From Methanothrix harundinacea 6Ac (GTDB taxonomy: Archaea > Halobacteriota > Methanosarcinia > Methanotrichales > Methanotrichaceae): a stretch of 64,000 bases of DNA. Under the pieces are notes generated by a model that was given only the letters and a program-made list of their open reading frames with translations, ran no database searches and had not been told where the DNA came from. Positions 42,780-52,136 of the stretch are shown here, one piece after another. A program made the position numbers and the translations under genes. Location: positions 1 to 64,000 of the forward strand of contig NC_017527.1 of assembly GCF_000235565.1 (NCBI RefSeq), read 5' to 3'. Within the stretch, counting starts at the first letter, position 1; every line of letters begins with the position of its first letter.

Positions 42780-45650
42780 ATGAAGACGGAGGGGTTGCTC
42801 ATCAGGTCTATCCTGATAATAATTTTGGGCTTATCCCTGGGGGCCAGTCTGGAGGTCGGCCTTGCTCGGGAGTTCGGCGGCCCTCTCACCGCTGTGAGGA
42901 TGGCTGGCTGGACCATCGACGACGGTAACCTCACCGGCTACGGCGCCAGCTGGGCGGGATATAACGAGTCCTGCGAAGAGGGGGACCTCAATCTCAGCTT
43001 CAAGCTCAAAAATCTCACTGGCGAGATGCGCGTCAACATCAACATCGACGGCTCAAATCGCTACTCGATAGGCTTTACCAATACCCCATCTCTGGCGATA
43101 GATGCTCCGGCTGCTTTCGTTGGCTTAATACCCTCGGCCGATTATACCCTTTCTACATTTATCTTCAAATACGTTGGAGAGACAGAAGCCCCAGAAAAAT
43201 TTGCTGGCAATTCAATACCATACGACCCGACCAAAGAGCATCAGGTATCCATCATCTCCAGGGAAGGACATATCCAGGTCTATATCGAGAGGATAGAAGA
43301 AGCGGAGAAGACGGTGATCAGAGAGATCGATGGGGAGATGATGGAGGGGAAGATCTCCGCCCTTCAGCAGGTGATCGATTATGCAGATCCGGATCCACTG
43401 CCCCCGGGGATCATCGACTTCGAGACTCTGGAGGGGGCGTACGTCGAGCTTTACGACCTCGTATTAACTTGCCGGCCGAACCAGCCTCCGACGGTGACCT
43501 CTCTGGGACCAGACCCCACCGCCCTGAGGGTGGATCGGGATGCGATCTGGACGGCTTCTGCTTCCGACCCCGAAGGCGATCCCGTCTTCTACTGCTTCTG
43601 GCTCCGGGGCCCATCGACCGGGGACGACTGGGTGCTCCAGCAGAACTGGTCCGCTGAGGCAAAATGGGAGTGGCGTCCATCCCAACGAGGAGTCTACCGG
43701 ATCGGTGCATACGCCACCGACGGCAGACACTCTGCCGATGAGATTTTTTATAGCAAAGGGAGCTGGAAGGACGACCTGGTCTACGTGGAGGAGAGACCGC
43801 TTGTCCTCGGCGAAGAGGACAGCTTTCAGCGACCCGATCCCGAAGAGCTGGTGGATGGAACCGCTGATGGGATTGATTGGGGTGGGAAGGTCCCGATAAA
43901 TCATGTATTGGTCGTAGTGGACGAACGGTTCTCGTTCGAAGAGGCGACCGGCATAGCTGAAGATCTGGCTAAAGGTCTAAATGGGTCGGTGGTGGGTCAG
44001 TTCGAAACCATACTAATGTTCCAGATCAAAACCAACCGGACAACGGCCCGGGGGGACAGCATTGAAGGACTAATTAGAGACATCGCCACTGCAAGAGAGG
44101 ATCCCTCCATCGAGCTGGCCTTTCCAAACCAACAGATCTATCGAGAATCTTCGCTGAGCGACTCCGTTTATGCGGAGGAGAACTGCAAGGGCTACGAGAT
44201 GGTCCGGGTCCAGGAGTCCTGGGACAGGGTCAACGAATCTGGCGTCAGGCTATTTCCCGTAAAGGTGGCCGTCATCGATGACGGGATCTACAGATGGGAG
44301 AACTGTTGTGAGTTTGATAATGCCACTATCAACACCACCGTCGGGGGGGACGCATTCGCGCCCGCGGTGCTGGAGGAACCCCTGCCGGGGTTTGAGATCG
44401 CCGGGAGCCACGGCACTGGCATCATGAACATTCTGGCCGCAGATCCCGATGATGGCGGGCTTGTGGGCATAGCGTCTCAGCCCCTCGGGAATAAATTGAT
44501 GATTAATTTATATAACATATATCCCCCTGATGATAATATGAGTTTTTCTACCGACGCATTTCTCTCTCTCAAGTACGCATTGGAGAACGGAAGCACCATC
44601 ATCAGCTGCTCCTGGGGGAACGATAGGGCGAATAACGCGTTGAACGTGGCATACAAAAAGTTCTTCAAAAACATTAGCAATATAGCCCCGGAGAGGTTGT
44701 TTGTATGCAGCGCTGGAAACGGCGGGGTGACGACCCGACACAGTGATTACAAGCACGCCCCAGGCGGCATCGAAATCTCCAATATGATCACCGTCGGCAA
44801 CGTCATGAACGATCGAACACCAGCGCCGGACAGCAACCAAAATATAAAAGACTTTTTTGAAGTGACCCTCGCCGCTCCCGGCGCTCAGGCCGTCTGGGGA
44901 AGGAATGATTCGGGAGATATAAAGAATAATTCTGGTGGCACCAGCATGGCGGCGCCCCACGTCACCGCCGCTGCGGCGATGATGAGGTCGATATATCCCA
45001 GTCTTGAAGCCAAGGATATGAAGGATATCCTCAGAGATACGGGAGATATCACCCCAGACGATCCAGACGAGCTGGTCGGCAGAGTCCTGAACATCGACGG
45101 ATCTATTGATAACGTTCTGGAGAATCTGCCGGAGACATTAAAAGACGAGACGAGGGCGCCCCTCCATGTAGAGATCCCCCGCATAGACGGCGTGGTGACG
45201 AGACATACCACACCCAAAGGAACAAACTGGTCCTTGGATCTGACCTTGTCAGATGGATCCGGCGAAGCAAAGGCAGAGTTGAAGCTGACCCAGCATGAGA
45301 CCGTCATCTCTGGCAATGGAAATTTATATTTTTTACCAGAAGAAGATATCGACGGATCGGCCTCTCCGAGGTCCAAGTGCCCTAGAGACGACATCTTTGG
45401 AGATGTGGCAGAAGCTTTCCTCGGCAACGCCCTCCCAACCCCGTCCCAGCAACCGGTGGAGGCCAGGGGATCGTTTGAGGAGACGAATTTGCAATTGAGC
45501 ATCGTCTCTCTGAACGACATGGTCCGCTACGAGATGACGCTATCGGTCATTGGAAGCCAGATAACGGGGACTTTTAAGTCGTACGATGGCAGAGGGATGG
45601 CTCGATCCAGGGGGGTCTGTTATGGGAGCCTCAAAAAAGAGGATATATAA
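42780..45650 (+). CDS. Large secreted subtilisin-like protease with N-terminal binding domain
   Basis: 956 residues. A signal peptide (about 1-29) is followed by a domain paralogous to the preceding gene product (about 35-230), then an Ig/PKD-like domain (about 235-345: LRVDRDAIWTASASDPEGDP). After a propeptide-like region (about 375-470) comes the S8 catalytic domain with Asp500 (AVIDDGI), His544 (SHGTG) and Ser722 (GTSMAAPH); SAGNGG forms the oxyanion segment. The last 150 residues form an unassigned beta-rich tail. The catalytic triad is intact, and the histidine motif is SHGTGI rather than the commoner GHGTHV. Codon composition is more AT-rich than the metabolic genes. Confidence 0.88.
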   Translation: MKTEGLLIRSILIIILGLSLGASLEVGLAREFGGPLTAVRMAGWTIDDGNLTGYGASWAGYNESCEEGDLNLSFKLKNLTGEMRVNINIDGSNRYSIGFTNTPSLAIDAPAAFVGLIPSADYTLSTFIFKYVGETEAPEKFAGNSIPYDPTKEHQVSIISREGHIQVYIERIEEAEKTVIREIDGEMMEGKISALQQVIDYADPDPLPPGIIDFETLEGAYVELYDLVLTCRPNQPPTVTSLGPDPTALRVDRDAIWTASASDPEGDPVFYCFWLRGPSTGDDWVLQQNWSAEAKWEWRPSQRGVYRIGAYATDGRHSADEIFYSKGSWKDDLVYVEERPLVLGEEDSFQRPDPEELVDGTADGIDWGGKVPINHVLVVVDERFSFEEATGIAEDLAKGLNGSVVGQFETILMFQIKTNRTTARGDSIEGLIRDIATAREDPSIELAFPNQQIYRESSLSDSVYAEENCKGYEMVRVQESWDRVNESGVRLFPVKVAVIDDGIYRWENCCEFDNATINTTVGGDAFAPAVLEEPLPGFEIAGSHGTGIMNILAADPDDGGLVGIASQPLGNKLMINLYNIYPPDDNMSFSTDAFLSLKYALENGSTIISCSWGNDRANNALNVAYKKFFKNISNIAPERLFVCSAGNGGVTTRHSDYKHAPGGIEISNMITVGNVMNDRTPAPDSNQNIKDFFEVTLAAPGAQAVWGRNDSGDIKNNSGGTSMAAPHVTAAAAMMRSIYPSLEAKDMKDILRDTGDITPDDPDELVGRVLNIDGSIDNVLENLPETLKDETRAPLHVEIPRIDGVVTRHTTPKGTNWSLDLTLSDGSGEAKAELKLTQHETVISGNGNLYFLPEEDIDGSASPRSKCPRDDIFGDVAEAFLGNALPTPSQQPVEARGSFEETNLQLSIVSLNDMVRYEMTLSVIGSQITGTFKSYDGRGMARSRGVCYGSLKKEDI

Positions 45651-45685
45651 GGAGGAAGAAAAATATAATATGAGGTTGATCTATA

Positions 45686-48568
45686 TTGAATGACCACATT
45701 AACTTGATATTGGCTGTTTCAGTTATTTTGTTGGGATTGGCGCAAGGAGAGACCTGGGTCGTGAGCCAGAACGAATCCATCCAGGAGAAGATAGACATGG
45801 CAAGCCCCGGGGATACGATCCTGGTGGAGGATGGAAGAGATCCTTACCGCGAAAACGTGGACGTCAATAAGCCCCTCACCCTGAGGGGGGTCGGGCTGCC
45901 GGTGGTGGACGGAGGCAGAAACGGGAGCTCGATAACTCTTTCTGCCGACGGAATCGTGGTTGAGGGTTTCGTCTCGACGAACTACAGCCGCGGCAGATCT
46001 CCAGAAGAGGCGGCAGGAGTGAAAATATATTCTAATAATAATAAAATAAGAAATATTACTATATATAATGATGGTGCGGGGACCGGGATAGTCCTCAACG
46101 GCTCGATGAATAACTCCGTTGAGGCGAACAATGTCAGCCATAACAGATTTGGCATCTTGATCTTGAGGGGCCAGGGAAACTACATCCAGGGGAACAATGC
46201 CACCAATAACGGCCTGGGAATTAAGCTCCAGGACTCCGGGAATAACACGATCGAAGGGAACAATGCGAGCTTCAACGCCGATTACGGCATCTCTCTGGAG
46301 AGGTCCCAATACAACACCTTGAGGAAGAACGTTATGAATGAGAACGGTCGGAGCTTCGAGGCCGCCGGCCTAAATTACATAGATACCAGCAACCGGATTG
46401 ATGGTGGCGCCATTTATTATCTGGTTTTAGCGGCCAACATGACCATCGATTCGACCTCGGAGGATGCTGCCGTCGTCTACTGCCTCAGCTGCAGCAACAT
46501 CACAATAAAGGAACAGGTCTTCGATGAGACCGGATACGGAATTCGATTATATAATACGGCCAACTCCATGATAGCAGATAACGTATTAAATAATAAAAAT
46601 TCAATTGAACTTCATGAGTCCGAGAAGAACACCGTCGGGGGCAACCACATCATCGGCCATTCTGACGCCGACGGCATCCACCTCAACAGATCCCGGAATA
46701 ATTCGATCGAAGGGAACAACATAAGCGACGGAAGCGGGGGGATCAGCCTCGTCCGATCCGAAGGGAACACCATCGAAGACAACATTATCGTCAAGAACGA
46801 GAAAGGTGGCGTGATATTACAGGAATCCTCCTACAACACAATCAAGAGAAATGTCGTCTCCCTCGATAACGGGGAAGGCGGCGTATACCTCGAGGGCTCG
46901 CATAACAACACGGTGACGGAGAACAACGCCAGCTACAATGACATCGGGATTCACCTATCAAGCAGCCTCGAAAACAACATCTCTGAGAACGATGGCAGCT
47001 ACAATCATGTTTCTGGGATCTTCATAGAAGAATCGAACAAGAACATCATAAAGGATAACAACGCCAGCCACAATGATTGGTGCGGAATAAAGATCGAGGG
47101 AAGCGGGGAAAACAGGATAGAGGCCAACAACGCCAGCTATAACGGGAACGGTCTTTTATTTGAGTCATCCAACGGAAATACCATCTCCCGGAACATCGCC
47201 AGCCATAACGTTGAGTATGGAATCCGTCTGTATGCAAGCTACGGCAACAACATCGCGGGAAACGATGCCAGCTACAACAACCTCGCCGGCATCAAGCTCG
47301 TCGATTCCCAGGAGAACGGGATCGCCGATAACTTCCTCCACGGGAACGGAGTGAACGGCCTGGCACTTATGAATTGTGTCAGAAGTTCCGTTGCAGGAAA
47401 CGTCGCCAACAACAACCCAGCCTGCGGCATCACCCTCATAAACTCGATGAACAACAACCTCACCGATAACGGAGCCTCCAATAATTCTGATGGGATCGCC
47501 CTCTGCGACTCGTCATCGAACCTCATCAAAAACAACACCGCCAGCTACAACCGAATCGGAGTATACCTCTACCAGTCAAATCTCAACGAGTTAAAAGATA
47601 ATTACATTAATAAAAATGAAGTTGGCGTTTCGTTCAATTCCTCGGAGAATAATACAGTGGATGATAATTTTACAGGGGATAACAAGTACGACGTGCTGAT
47701 CGATAACGATACGTATTTTGGCCACTGCATCCGGGAAGAATCGGGGTATACAAAGGGTGAGACTTCCGTCGAGATACCGATCACGCACACAGCCCCGGTC
47801 GACACAACGGTATACACGGGCGGTGTCCCTGGTGACGGCAGAACAAAGATCGGAAAGGGGGTACCATATCAGCCGCCCTCGGAGAGGACGACAGAAGCAA
47901 CGTCTCCCGCTCAGCCCTCCTCAGAAGATTATCAGAAGATGGCTGAGAAGGCCCTCGGGATGGTCGGCTGGGATCCGCCCAGAGAGATGATTGTACGCCA
48001 CAAGTATAAAATAAATGTAACTCTGGGAGAGGATCGGGAGCGCCTGGCGGGGTACCTCGAGGAAGAATATGCCATCTACCAGAAGGTCAATCTTTCGCCC
48101 AAGTGCGTTTATGAGGTCAACCTGACGGGGGACAATTTCGACATCTCGCTCAAGGAAGGGTTGGCTCAGCAGATGTACATCCCCGATGAAGAAGAGCTGC
48201 CCAAGTGGGTATGGGAAGTAACGCCGACGAAAGGAGGCAACCAAACCCTGAAACTCGTGGTTAATTACCAGGAAAAATCAAATATTGGGGAACCAGCCTG
48301 GGCGACTAAGAAGAGGCTCGACGAGTGGCCGGTCACGGTGACCGTCGAAGAGAAGACCGCCTCCGACTACCTCAACGACGGCAAAAATTTTATTAAAAAA
48401 TATTGGCAGTGGCTGGCCACCGTCTTGATAATTCCAATCGTCAAATGGTGGATGGGCAAAAGAAGATCTTTGAAGAAAGAGAAACCTGGACCCACCCAGG
48501 ATATGGCCGGGACGTCGAAAGGACCCTCCACCGAGAGGCCCCCGGGTCCCGGCGGCGGTGAGACTTGA
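45686..48568 (+). CDS. Very long NosD-type beta-helix protein with C-terminal membrane anchor
   Basis: 960 residues from a TTG with GAGGTTGAT upstream. It opens with a signal peptide (about 1-22) and the NosD start WVVSQNESIQEKIDMASPGDTI. More than twenty parallel beta-helix coils follow (about 50-680), many with the consensus EGNNASYNxxGIxLxxSxxNTIxxN. A beta-rich region (about 740-890) precedes a single transmembrane helix (about 905-925) and a basic, proline-rich cytoplasmic tail. Asparagine-rich coils offer many N-glycosylation sequons. It is probably a cell-surface, membrane-tethered protein; its ligand is unknown. Expression with the preceding subtilisin is likely (35-base gap). Confidence 0.85.
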   Translation: MNDHINLILAVSVILLGLAQGETWVVSQNESIQEKIDMASPGDTILVEDGRDPYRENVDVNKPLTLRGVGLPVVDGGRNGSSITLSADGIVVEGFVSTNYSRGRSPEEAAGVKIYSNNNKIRNITIYNDGAGTGIVLNGSMNNSVEANNVSHNRFGILILRGQGNYIQGNNATNNGLGIKLQDSGNNTIEGNNASFNADYGISLERSQYNTLRKNVMNENGRSFEAAGLNYIDTSNRIDGGAIYYLVLAANMTIDSTSEDAAVVYCLSCSNITIKEQVFDETGYGIRLYNTANSMIADNVLNNKNSIELHESEKNTVGGNHIIGHSDADGIHLNRSRNNSIEGNNISDGSGGISLVRSEGNTIEDNIIVKNEKGGVILQESSYNTIKRNVVSLDNGEGGVYLEGSHNNTVTENNASYNDIGIHLSSSLENNISENDGSYNHVSGIFIEESNKNIIKDNNASHNDWCGIKIEGSGENRIEANNASYNGNGLLFESSNGNTISRNIASHNVEYGIRLYASYGNNIAGNDASYNNLAGIKLVDSQENGIADNFLHGNGVNGLALMNCVRSSVAGNVANNNPACGITLINSMNNNLTDNGASNNSDGIALCDSSSNLIKNNTASYNRIGVYLYQSNLNELKDNYINKNEVGVSFNSSENNTVDDNFTGDNKYDVLIDNDTYFGHCIREESGYTKGETSVEIPITHTAPVDTTVYTGGVPGDGRTKIGKGVPYQPPSERTTEATSPAQPSSEDYQKMAEKALGMVGWDPPREMIVRHKYKINVTLGEDRERLAGYLEEEYAIYQKVNLSPKCVYEVNLTGDNFDISLKEGLAQQMYIPDEEELPKWVWEVTPTKGGNQTLKLVVNYQEKSNIGEPAWATKKRLDEWPVTVTVEEKTASDYLNDGKNFIKKYWQWLATVLIIPIVKWWMGKRRSLKKEKPGPTQDMAGTSKGPSTERPPGPGGGET

Positions 48569-48775
48569 ATGAGGCGCGGCCCGCCCCCGGCCAGGCGAAA
48601 CCTTAGGCCGGGTTGCCCAATCATCGAAACATTTTTCGCCTATCCCGGCATGATTATAGCAGGAAGCCCGCCGGATCAAAAAGGCCATCGAGGACCTTCA
48701 GTTCCTGGAAGGATCTGGCAGCTCTGGCGGATCATAGATCAACGATGGTTGATGCTCGATAAGAAGGTGATGTGA

Positions 48776-49090
48776 ATGCTGGGATACAAAATAGCTATTA
48801 TGGCGTTGGCGCTGGCGCTGCTGGCTCCGGCCGCATCGGCGATGTTCGAGGGGGTTCACGGCCCCGGGCTGTATTACGGCGGGGTCGTCGGCGGAGAGAG
48901 GTTCGAAGGCGTAAAGGGCCCGGTCCTGAGGTACGACGGCTATCATGGAGGTCATGCTTACTCCTTCGGCCTCGACCGATGGGTCTCCATCGGGGGGGAG
49001 GCGGGGGCCGAGCCGAGCTTCGTCGAGATGGTGAGGGCGCGTCAGAATGACTTCAACCTGCTGAGGGCGGTCTTGAGCCTCGGACCTTAG
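48776..49090 (+). CDS. Small exported glycine-rich protein
   Basis: 104 residues with a clear signal peptide (about 1-22, ending ASA). The mature part has two similar pieces, GVHGPGLYYGGVVGGERF and GVKGPVLRYDGYHGGHAY, and no cysteine. AAGGTGATG lies seven bases before the ATG, so translation is well supported. No family recognised; a surface or sheath component is a guess from its position at the end of the secreted-protein block. Confidence 0.65.
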   Translation: MLGYKIAIMALALALLAPAASAMFEGVHGPGLYYGGVVGGERFEGVKGPVLRYDGYHGGHAYSFGLDRWVSIGGEAGAEPSFVEMVRARQNDFNLLRAVLSLGP

Positions 49091-49198
49091 AGGCCGGGGG
49101 AAGGGCGACCCACCGCGGGCGCGGCCGCCCCAAACCTGCACCTCCAGTCTTCATTTTCATAGCTTCTGACGCCCCTTCCCTATCTGCCTCCTCCCGAT

Positions 49199-49687
49199 TC
49201 ATCCCACCCTAAGATCCGAGAAGCCCCACCGATCACCGGCGTAGCTTGCGAGCATCTTATATAACTCATCGAAAGAGATCGGAAGCCACGACCACTCGTC
49301 GACGGCGGAGCCGCCCCCCTCCTCGCCCTCCTCGGCGAGCCCCTCTTCCACCTCCAGGGGCTGGAGATAGCTGTGGAGCCGGTAGACCCTCTCGCCGACA
49401 GGGACCCGGTAGCAGTATAGGGTCCTGGTCGAGCCGTCGACCCCGCGGTACCAGGGAGGCGGCGGCTCGTCTCTGACTTTCCGGCCGCTGGTGGCGTACC
49501 TGAGGATGAACTCGTCCTTTATGGCGTAAAACCGGTCCCTAGACTGGGGGGATTCCGTCTTCACCATCTTGTTCGCGGCCCAGATCGCCTCGGCCAAAGC
49601 CTCCAGCTCATCGTCGAACTGGTCGCACCAGAGCCGCCACAGCTCCTGGCCGCCGAGTCCGGTCCGGAGTCGGAGTCTCGTCCTCAA
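49199..49687 (-). CDS. Hypothetical protein at the end of the ATPase-TPR cluster
   Basis: 162 residues if started at the TTG 49687; no ribosome binding site is obvious and the frame is open further upstream, so the N-terminus is uncertain. Helical, acidic and tryptophan-rich (ELWRLWCDQFDDELEALAEAIW; DEWSWLP near the end), with no signal peptide or recognised domain. It follows the small helical gene by 114 bases on the same strand and may belong to the same unit. Confidence 0.55.
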   Translation of the reverse strand: MRTRLRLRTGLGGQELWRLWCDQFDDELEALAEAIWAANKMVKTESPQSRDRFYAIKDEFILRYATSGRKVRDEPPPPWYRGVDGSTRTLYCYRVPVGERVYRLHSYLQPLEVEEGLAEEGEEGGGSAVDEWSWLPISFDELYKMLASYAGDRWGFSDLRVG

Positions 49688-49801
49688 AGTAGGGGATGCA
49701 AAGATCCGTCCCGCTGAAAAACCCTTCCCCTTTGTCTTCCCTTTTTTCGCGCCCTTCCCCTCGATCGCCCTGTTTTTGCGGGCGCTGGTTCTGCTTGCCG
49801 C

Positions 49802-50095
49802 TTACGTGTTCTGCCCCGCAGGGCCCTTCGACCGGGAGTCGGCGAAGTAGGCGTCGATATCCATGTCCATGTCCGCCTTCATCACCACCCAGCCGGTGAT
49901 GTGCCCGGCGAGGAACGCCATCCTCTCCCCCTCGGTCTTTGCGAACCGATCGAGGGCCCGCTGGAGGAGGTCGTGGGTGTCTTTCGAGCTTGCGAGGATC
50001 TCCTCGATGACGACCCGGTTCACCAGGTCGCACTCCTCTTGGGATAGGCGGAAGATCTCGGCAATTCTTCGTTTCATTATAGCTTCATCTTTCAT
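49802..50095 (-). CDS. Small helical protein encoded after the TPR protein
   Basis: 97 residues from the ATG at 50095, with GGAGG about ten bases upstream; the longer frame from 50209 overlaps the TPR gene and is not supported. It is predicted almost entirely helical (IMKRRIAEIFRLSQEECDLV, LQRALDRFAKTEGERMAFL) with an acidic MDMDIDAYF segment near the C-terminus. No known family. It begins 19 bases after the TPR gene ends, so it is probably a third component of that operon. Confidence 0.65.
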   Translation of the reverse strand: MKDEAIMKRRIAEIFRLSQEECDLVNRVVIEEILASSKDTHDLLQRALDRFAKTEGERMAFLAGHITGWVVMKADMDMDIDAYFADSRSKGPAGQNT

Positions 50096-50114
50096 CGACG
50101 GTGGGCCTCCGGGG

Positions 50115-52136
50115 TCACGTTTCGTTTCCCTCCGACATTTTTTCAACCGCGATCTTCTTCTCCAGTCGTTCCCGGACATAGCGGGCGTTTTCCGCCGTGG
50201 GACTTTCAAGCTTCATGAAGAGCGCCTCTGCCTCGCGGATCAGGTCTAGGGCCTGCTCCAGGTTGCCTTCCTCTTCCTCCAAAAGAGCACTTTGGGCTAA
50301 AGCGAAGGCGATGCCTGTCTTGTCGTCAAGATCCTGGGCGATCTTCAGACTATCACCATAAAGGCTAAGAGCCTTTTTCAGTTCCCCAGAATTCTGGGCC
50401 AAAACTCCCAAATTGAATAGCGACTTTAGGAAGGTGCTCTTGTCCCCGAGTTCTTTGGAGATTTTCAGACTTTCACCATAGAGACGCTTCGCCTCACCGA
50501 TATCGCCAGAAAGCTGAGCAAGAAGCCCCAACTGGTGCAAAGACCGTGAGATTCCACTCATGTCGCCCAGATCCTGTAAAATCTTCAAGCTATCGCCGTA
50601 AAGATGGTAGGCCTCAGCGATATCGCCCCTTGCCTGCGCAAGCACACCCAGTTGATGAAGCGACCTTGCTATGCCGCTCATATCCCCTAGATCTTCGGAG
50701 ATTTTCAGGCTCTCGTTAAAGAGGCGGTTGGCTTCCGTCAGATCACCACTACGCTGTGCCAATATCCCACACTCATGTAGTGAAATAGCTATGCCGCTCT
50801 TGTCACCAAGCTCTCGTTTGATCTTAAGGCTCTCTCCATAGAGGCGGCGCGCCTCCGAAATGTCACCGGTGTCATATGCTAGCATCCCAAGTTGGTGTAG
50901 TGACGATGCTATACCGCTCTTATCGCCTAATTCTGATGCGATCTTAAGCCCCTCATTATAAAAGCGGCCCGCCTCGACTATATCGCCGGTAGCCTGCGCT
51001 ATAGCGCCTAGATTGTGTAGCGATTTTGAGATAGTGCTCTTGTCCCCAAGCTCCTCAGATATCTTAAGGCTCTCTTCGTAGAAACGACGCGCTTCGACGA
51101 TGTCACCGGTGGCCTGTGCAAGCATTCCAAGTTGATGCAATGACCTCGCAACGCCGCTCTTATCGCCCAGATCCTGTAATATCTTCAGGCTCTCGCCGTA
51201 GAGGCGGCGGGCCTCGGTGATGTCGCCAGTCGCCTGTGCCAGCATTCCAAGTTGGTGCAGCGATCTTGAGACAGCGCTCTTATCACCCAGCTCCCGTGCA
51301 ATCCGAAGGCTCTTGCAATGGAGGCGGCAGGATTCAGCGATATCACCTCTATCCTTTGCCAGAATCCCAAGCTGGTGTAGTGACCTTAAAACGCCCCTAT
51401 TATAGTCAATCTCCTCGCTAAGTTTCAATTCATGTTTCAGATAATCTGAGGCGTTATCATAGTCGCCTAAATTATAAGAGATCTCACCAAGTTCATCCAA
51501 AATCTTGACTGTTTCCTTCTCATCCTTCACCTTTTCAAGGAGGTACTCGTTAATCCTCCTCCGCCTCAGAAGATCCTCCTTGCTCTGATAACGAAGAGAT
51601 GTGGCCAGAACATCGATCGCCTCGAAGACAGGGCCCCGGTCGCGCCCCTTAAGCTCGTAATAGTTCCCCCTGTACCTCCAGAAGTCTGGGGCTCTTCTTA
51701 TCACGTCGTCTAGAAAGCTCTGGCTCATAAATACGAGGCTGGGAACCCCCGAATCGTAAAATAGTTCCCGGAAGTTGTTCAGCGCATCCGCCAGCTCCTC
51801 GGTGAGCTTTTCAGGCATCGTCCAGATACGCACACCGGCGTCGCCGAAATCTCCGCTCTTCAGGCTCTGTATTACGTCTTCGCCATCTTCGACAGCGATT
51901 ACTTTCGTCCTGAATCTGCGGCTCAAGGTCCGGATGATCCCGTCCCGGTAAGCTGGGGCGTTGACGACGCAGATTATGAGGTTGCCCCTACCCTTCGAGA
52001 CCTCCAGCTCCGCGATGATGGTATCGATCTCTTCCAGGTCTTCAGTCCTCGCTTCCTCTAATCCTGAATCTTCAATTCTCGCGTCTTCGATCCTCGCGGC
52101 TTCAGCCTTCGCGTCTTCTATTCTTGCATCTTCCAT
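50115..52136 (-). CDS. TPR protein with STAND-like N-terminal domain
   Basis: About 673 residues from the ATG at 52136. It starts with a repetitive, charged ARIED-type helix (about 1-30). An alpha/beta domain (about 40-165) follows with NLIICVVNAPAYRDGI and a strand-helix end VFMSQSFLDDVIRRAPDFWRYRGNYYEL; this resembles the piece found between P-loop and TPR arrays in bacterial STAND-like proteins. A short helical linker leads to eleven 40-residue TPRs (about 208-647), consensus SLHQLGMLAQATGDIxEARR. No catalytic site is recognised. The start lies 18 bases inside the ATPase gene, so the two proteins are translationally coupled and probably form one complex. Confidence 0.82.
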   Translation of the reverse strand: MEDARIEDAKAEAARIEDARIEDSGLEEARTEDLEEIDTIIAELEVSKGRGNLIICVVNAPAYRDGIIRTLSRRFRTKVIAVEDGEDVIQSLKSGDFGDAGVRIWTMPEKLTEELADALNNFRELFYDSGVPSLVFMSQSFLDDVIRRAPDFWRYRGNYYELKGRDRGPVFEAIDVLATSLRYQSKEDLLRRRRINEYLLEKVKDEKETVKILDELGEISYNLGDYDNASDYLKHELKLSEEIDYNRGVLRSLHQLGILAKDRGDIAESCRLHCKSLRIARELGDKSAVSRSLHQLGMLAQATGDITEARRLYGESLKILQDLGDKSGVARSLHQLGMLAQATGDIVEARRFYEESLKISEELGDKSTISKSLHNLGAIAQATGDIVEAGRFYNEGLKIASELGDKSGIASSLHQLGMLAYDTGDISEARRLYGESLKIKRELGDKSGIAISLHECGILAQRSGDLTEANRLFNESLKISEDLGDMSGIARSLHQLGVLAQARGDIAEAYHLYGDSLKILQDLGDMSGISRSLHQLGLLAQLSGDIGEAKRLYGESLKISKELGDKSTFLKSLFNLGVLAQNSGELKKALSLYGDSLKIAQDLDDKTGIAFALAQSALLEEEEGNLEQALDLIREAEALFMKLESPTAENARYVRERLEKKIAVEKMSEGNET
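50196..51515 (-). repeat. Eleven tandem 120-bp repeats encoding TPRs
   Basis: The coding sequence repeats with a 120-base period (40 codons). The seven or so central units keep long identical stretches, including SLHQLG, GDKSG and YGESLKI blocks; the outer units are more diverged. This suggests recent expansion by unequal recombination. Confidence 0.85.

Noticed and set aside
45686-48568. Possible CRISPR-like repetition in the NosD gene
   Set aside because: The repetition is protein-level beta-helix coils with varying spacing and no constant DNA repeat; no CRISPR array or cas gene is present.
48569-48775. Short coding-like stretch (frame reading IKKAIEDLQFLEGSG near 48676-48740)
   Set aside because: No start codon follows the preceding stop and the frame is only about 25 codons long; probably chance or an unrecognisable relic.
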